Shown piece by piece: positions 12,444 through 12,495 of a stretch of DNA of 12,495 nt (positions are counted from its first letter, which is position 1; every line of letters starts with the position of its first letter). A model generated the notes under the pieces. That model searched no databases and was not told the DNA's origin. It saw nothing but the letters and a program-made list of their open reading frames with translations. Location of the stretch: contig JASLJO010000007.1 of NCBI GenBank assembly GCA_030152505.1, forward strand, positions 1 through 12,495, given 5' to 3'. The translations under genes and the position numbers were made by a program. Source of the DNA: Solirubrobacterales bacterium. GTDB lineage: Bacteria > Actinomycetota > Thermoleophilia > Solirubrobacterales > 70-9.

Positions 12444-12495
12444 GCTGCATTCCTCCTGTGTTTGTAGCGGCCGGCCTCAACCCCGCAGCCGCTTG

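Noticed and set aside
12292..12480. A 62-residue minus-strand frame at the window end
   Set aside because: It overlaps the 45-residue membrane protein in another frame. It is Arg-rich and lacks the AGGAGG spacing that the other start has.

Overview
The window is high-GC DNA with GC-biased codons and frequent GTG starts. It contains a DUF6458 membrane protein, a Rho_N-type 'plasmid stabilization' protein, CsbD, SIMPL and DUF72 genes, and promoters that resemble the SigB/SigF type. I infer a soil-type actinobacterium, possibly of the Thermoleophilia/Solirubrobacterales group. That is an inference from gene content, not a phylogenetic placement.

Positions 1-1365 hold a repeat-rich accessory patch. 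One small two-helix membrane protein gene (514-867, minus) lies between two degenerate direct copies of a unit of about 190 bp. It is also bounded by a perfect 16-bp inverted repeat (1-16 and 936-951). A 20-bp palindrome sits at the right boundary, and decayed coding debris follows.

Positions 1366-4804 (minus) hold a tightly coupled two-gene operon: a 220-residue helical protein with an HEPN-like R-x5-H motif, then a 927-residue all-helical protein with no catalytic motif I can see. I recognise no characterised system. It is the best candidate here for an undescribed one, possibly defensive.

Positions 4826-5409 are non-coding but structured: a perfect 30-bp palindrome, three tandem 10-bp units, the 3' half of a tRNA-Gly(GCC), and a hairpin after the next gene. 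This looks like the scar of a recombination or integration site.

Positions 5410-9808 carry ordinary metabolism and transport genes: an MFS exporter, a cytochrome P450 broken by a one-base frameshift just before its heme-binding Cys loop, a divergent RibD/DHFR-type reductase, and a secreted SIMPL-domain protein. tRNA T-arm-like fragments lie just downstream of two of these genes.

Positions 9809-12495 hold small stress-type genes mixed with gene remains. Intact genes are DUF6458, the Rho_N-type protein, CsbD and a 45-residue membrane protein. Remains include a small membrane protein, a VOC/glyoxalase piece, a KLAEVLGLA-type helical protein and a DUF72 protein with several deletions. Four genes here have a GTTT-like -35 and a GGGTA -10 with a 13-15 nt spacer, suggesting one general-stress sigma factor controls the cluster.
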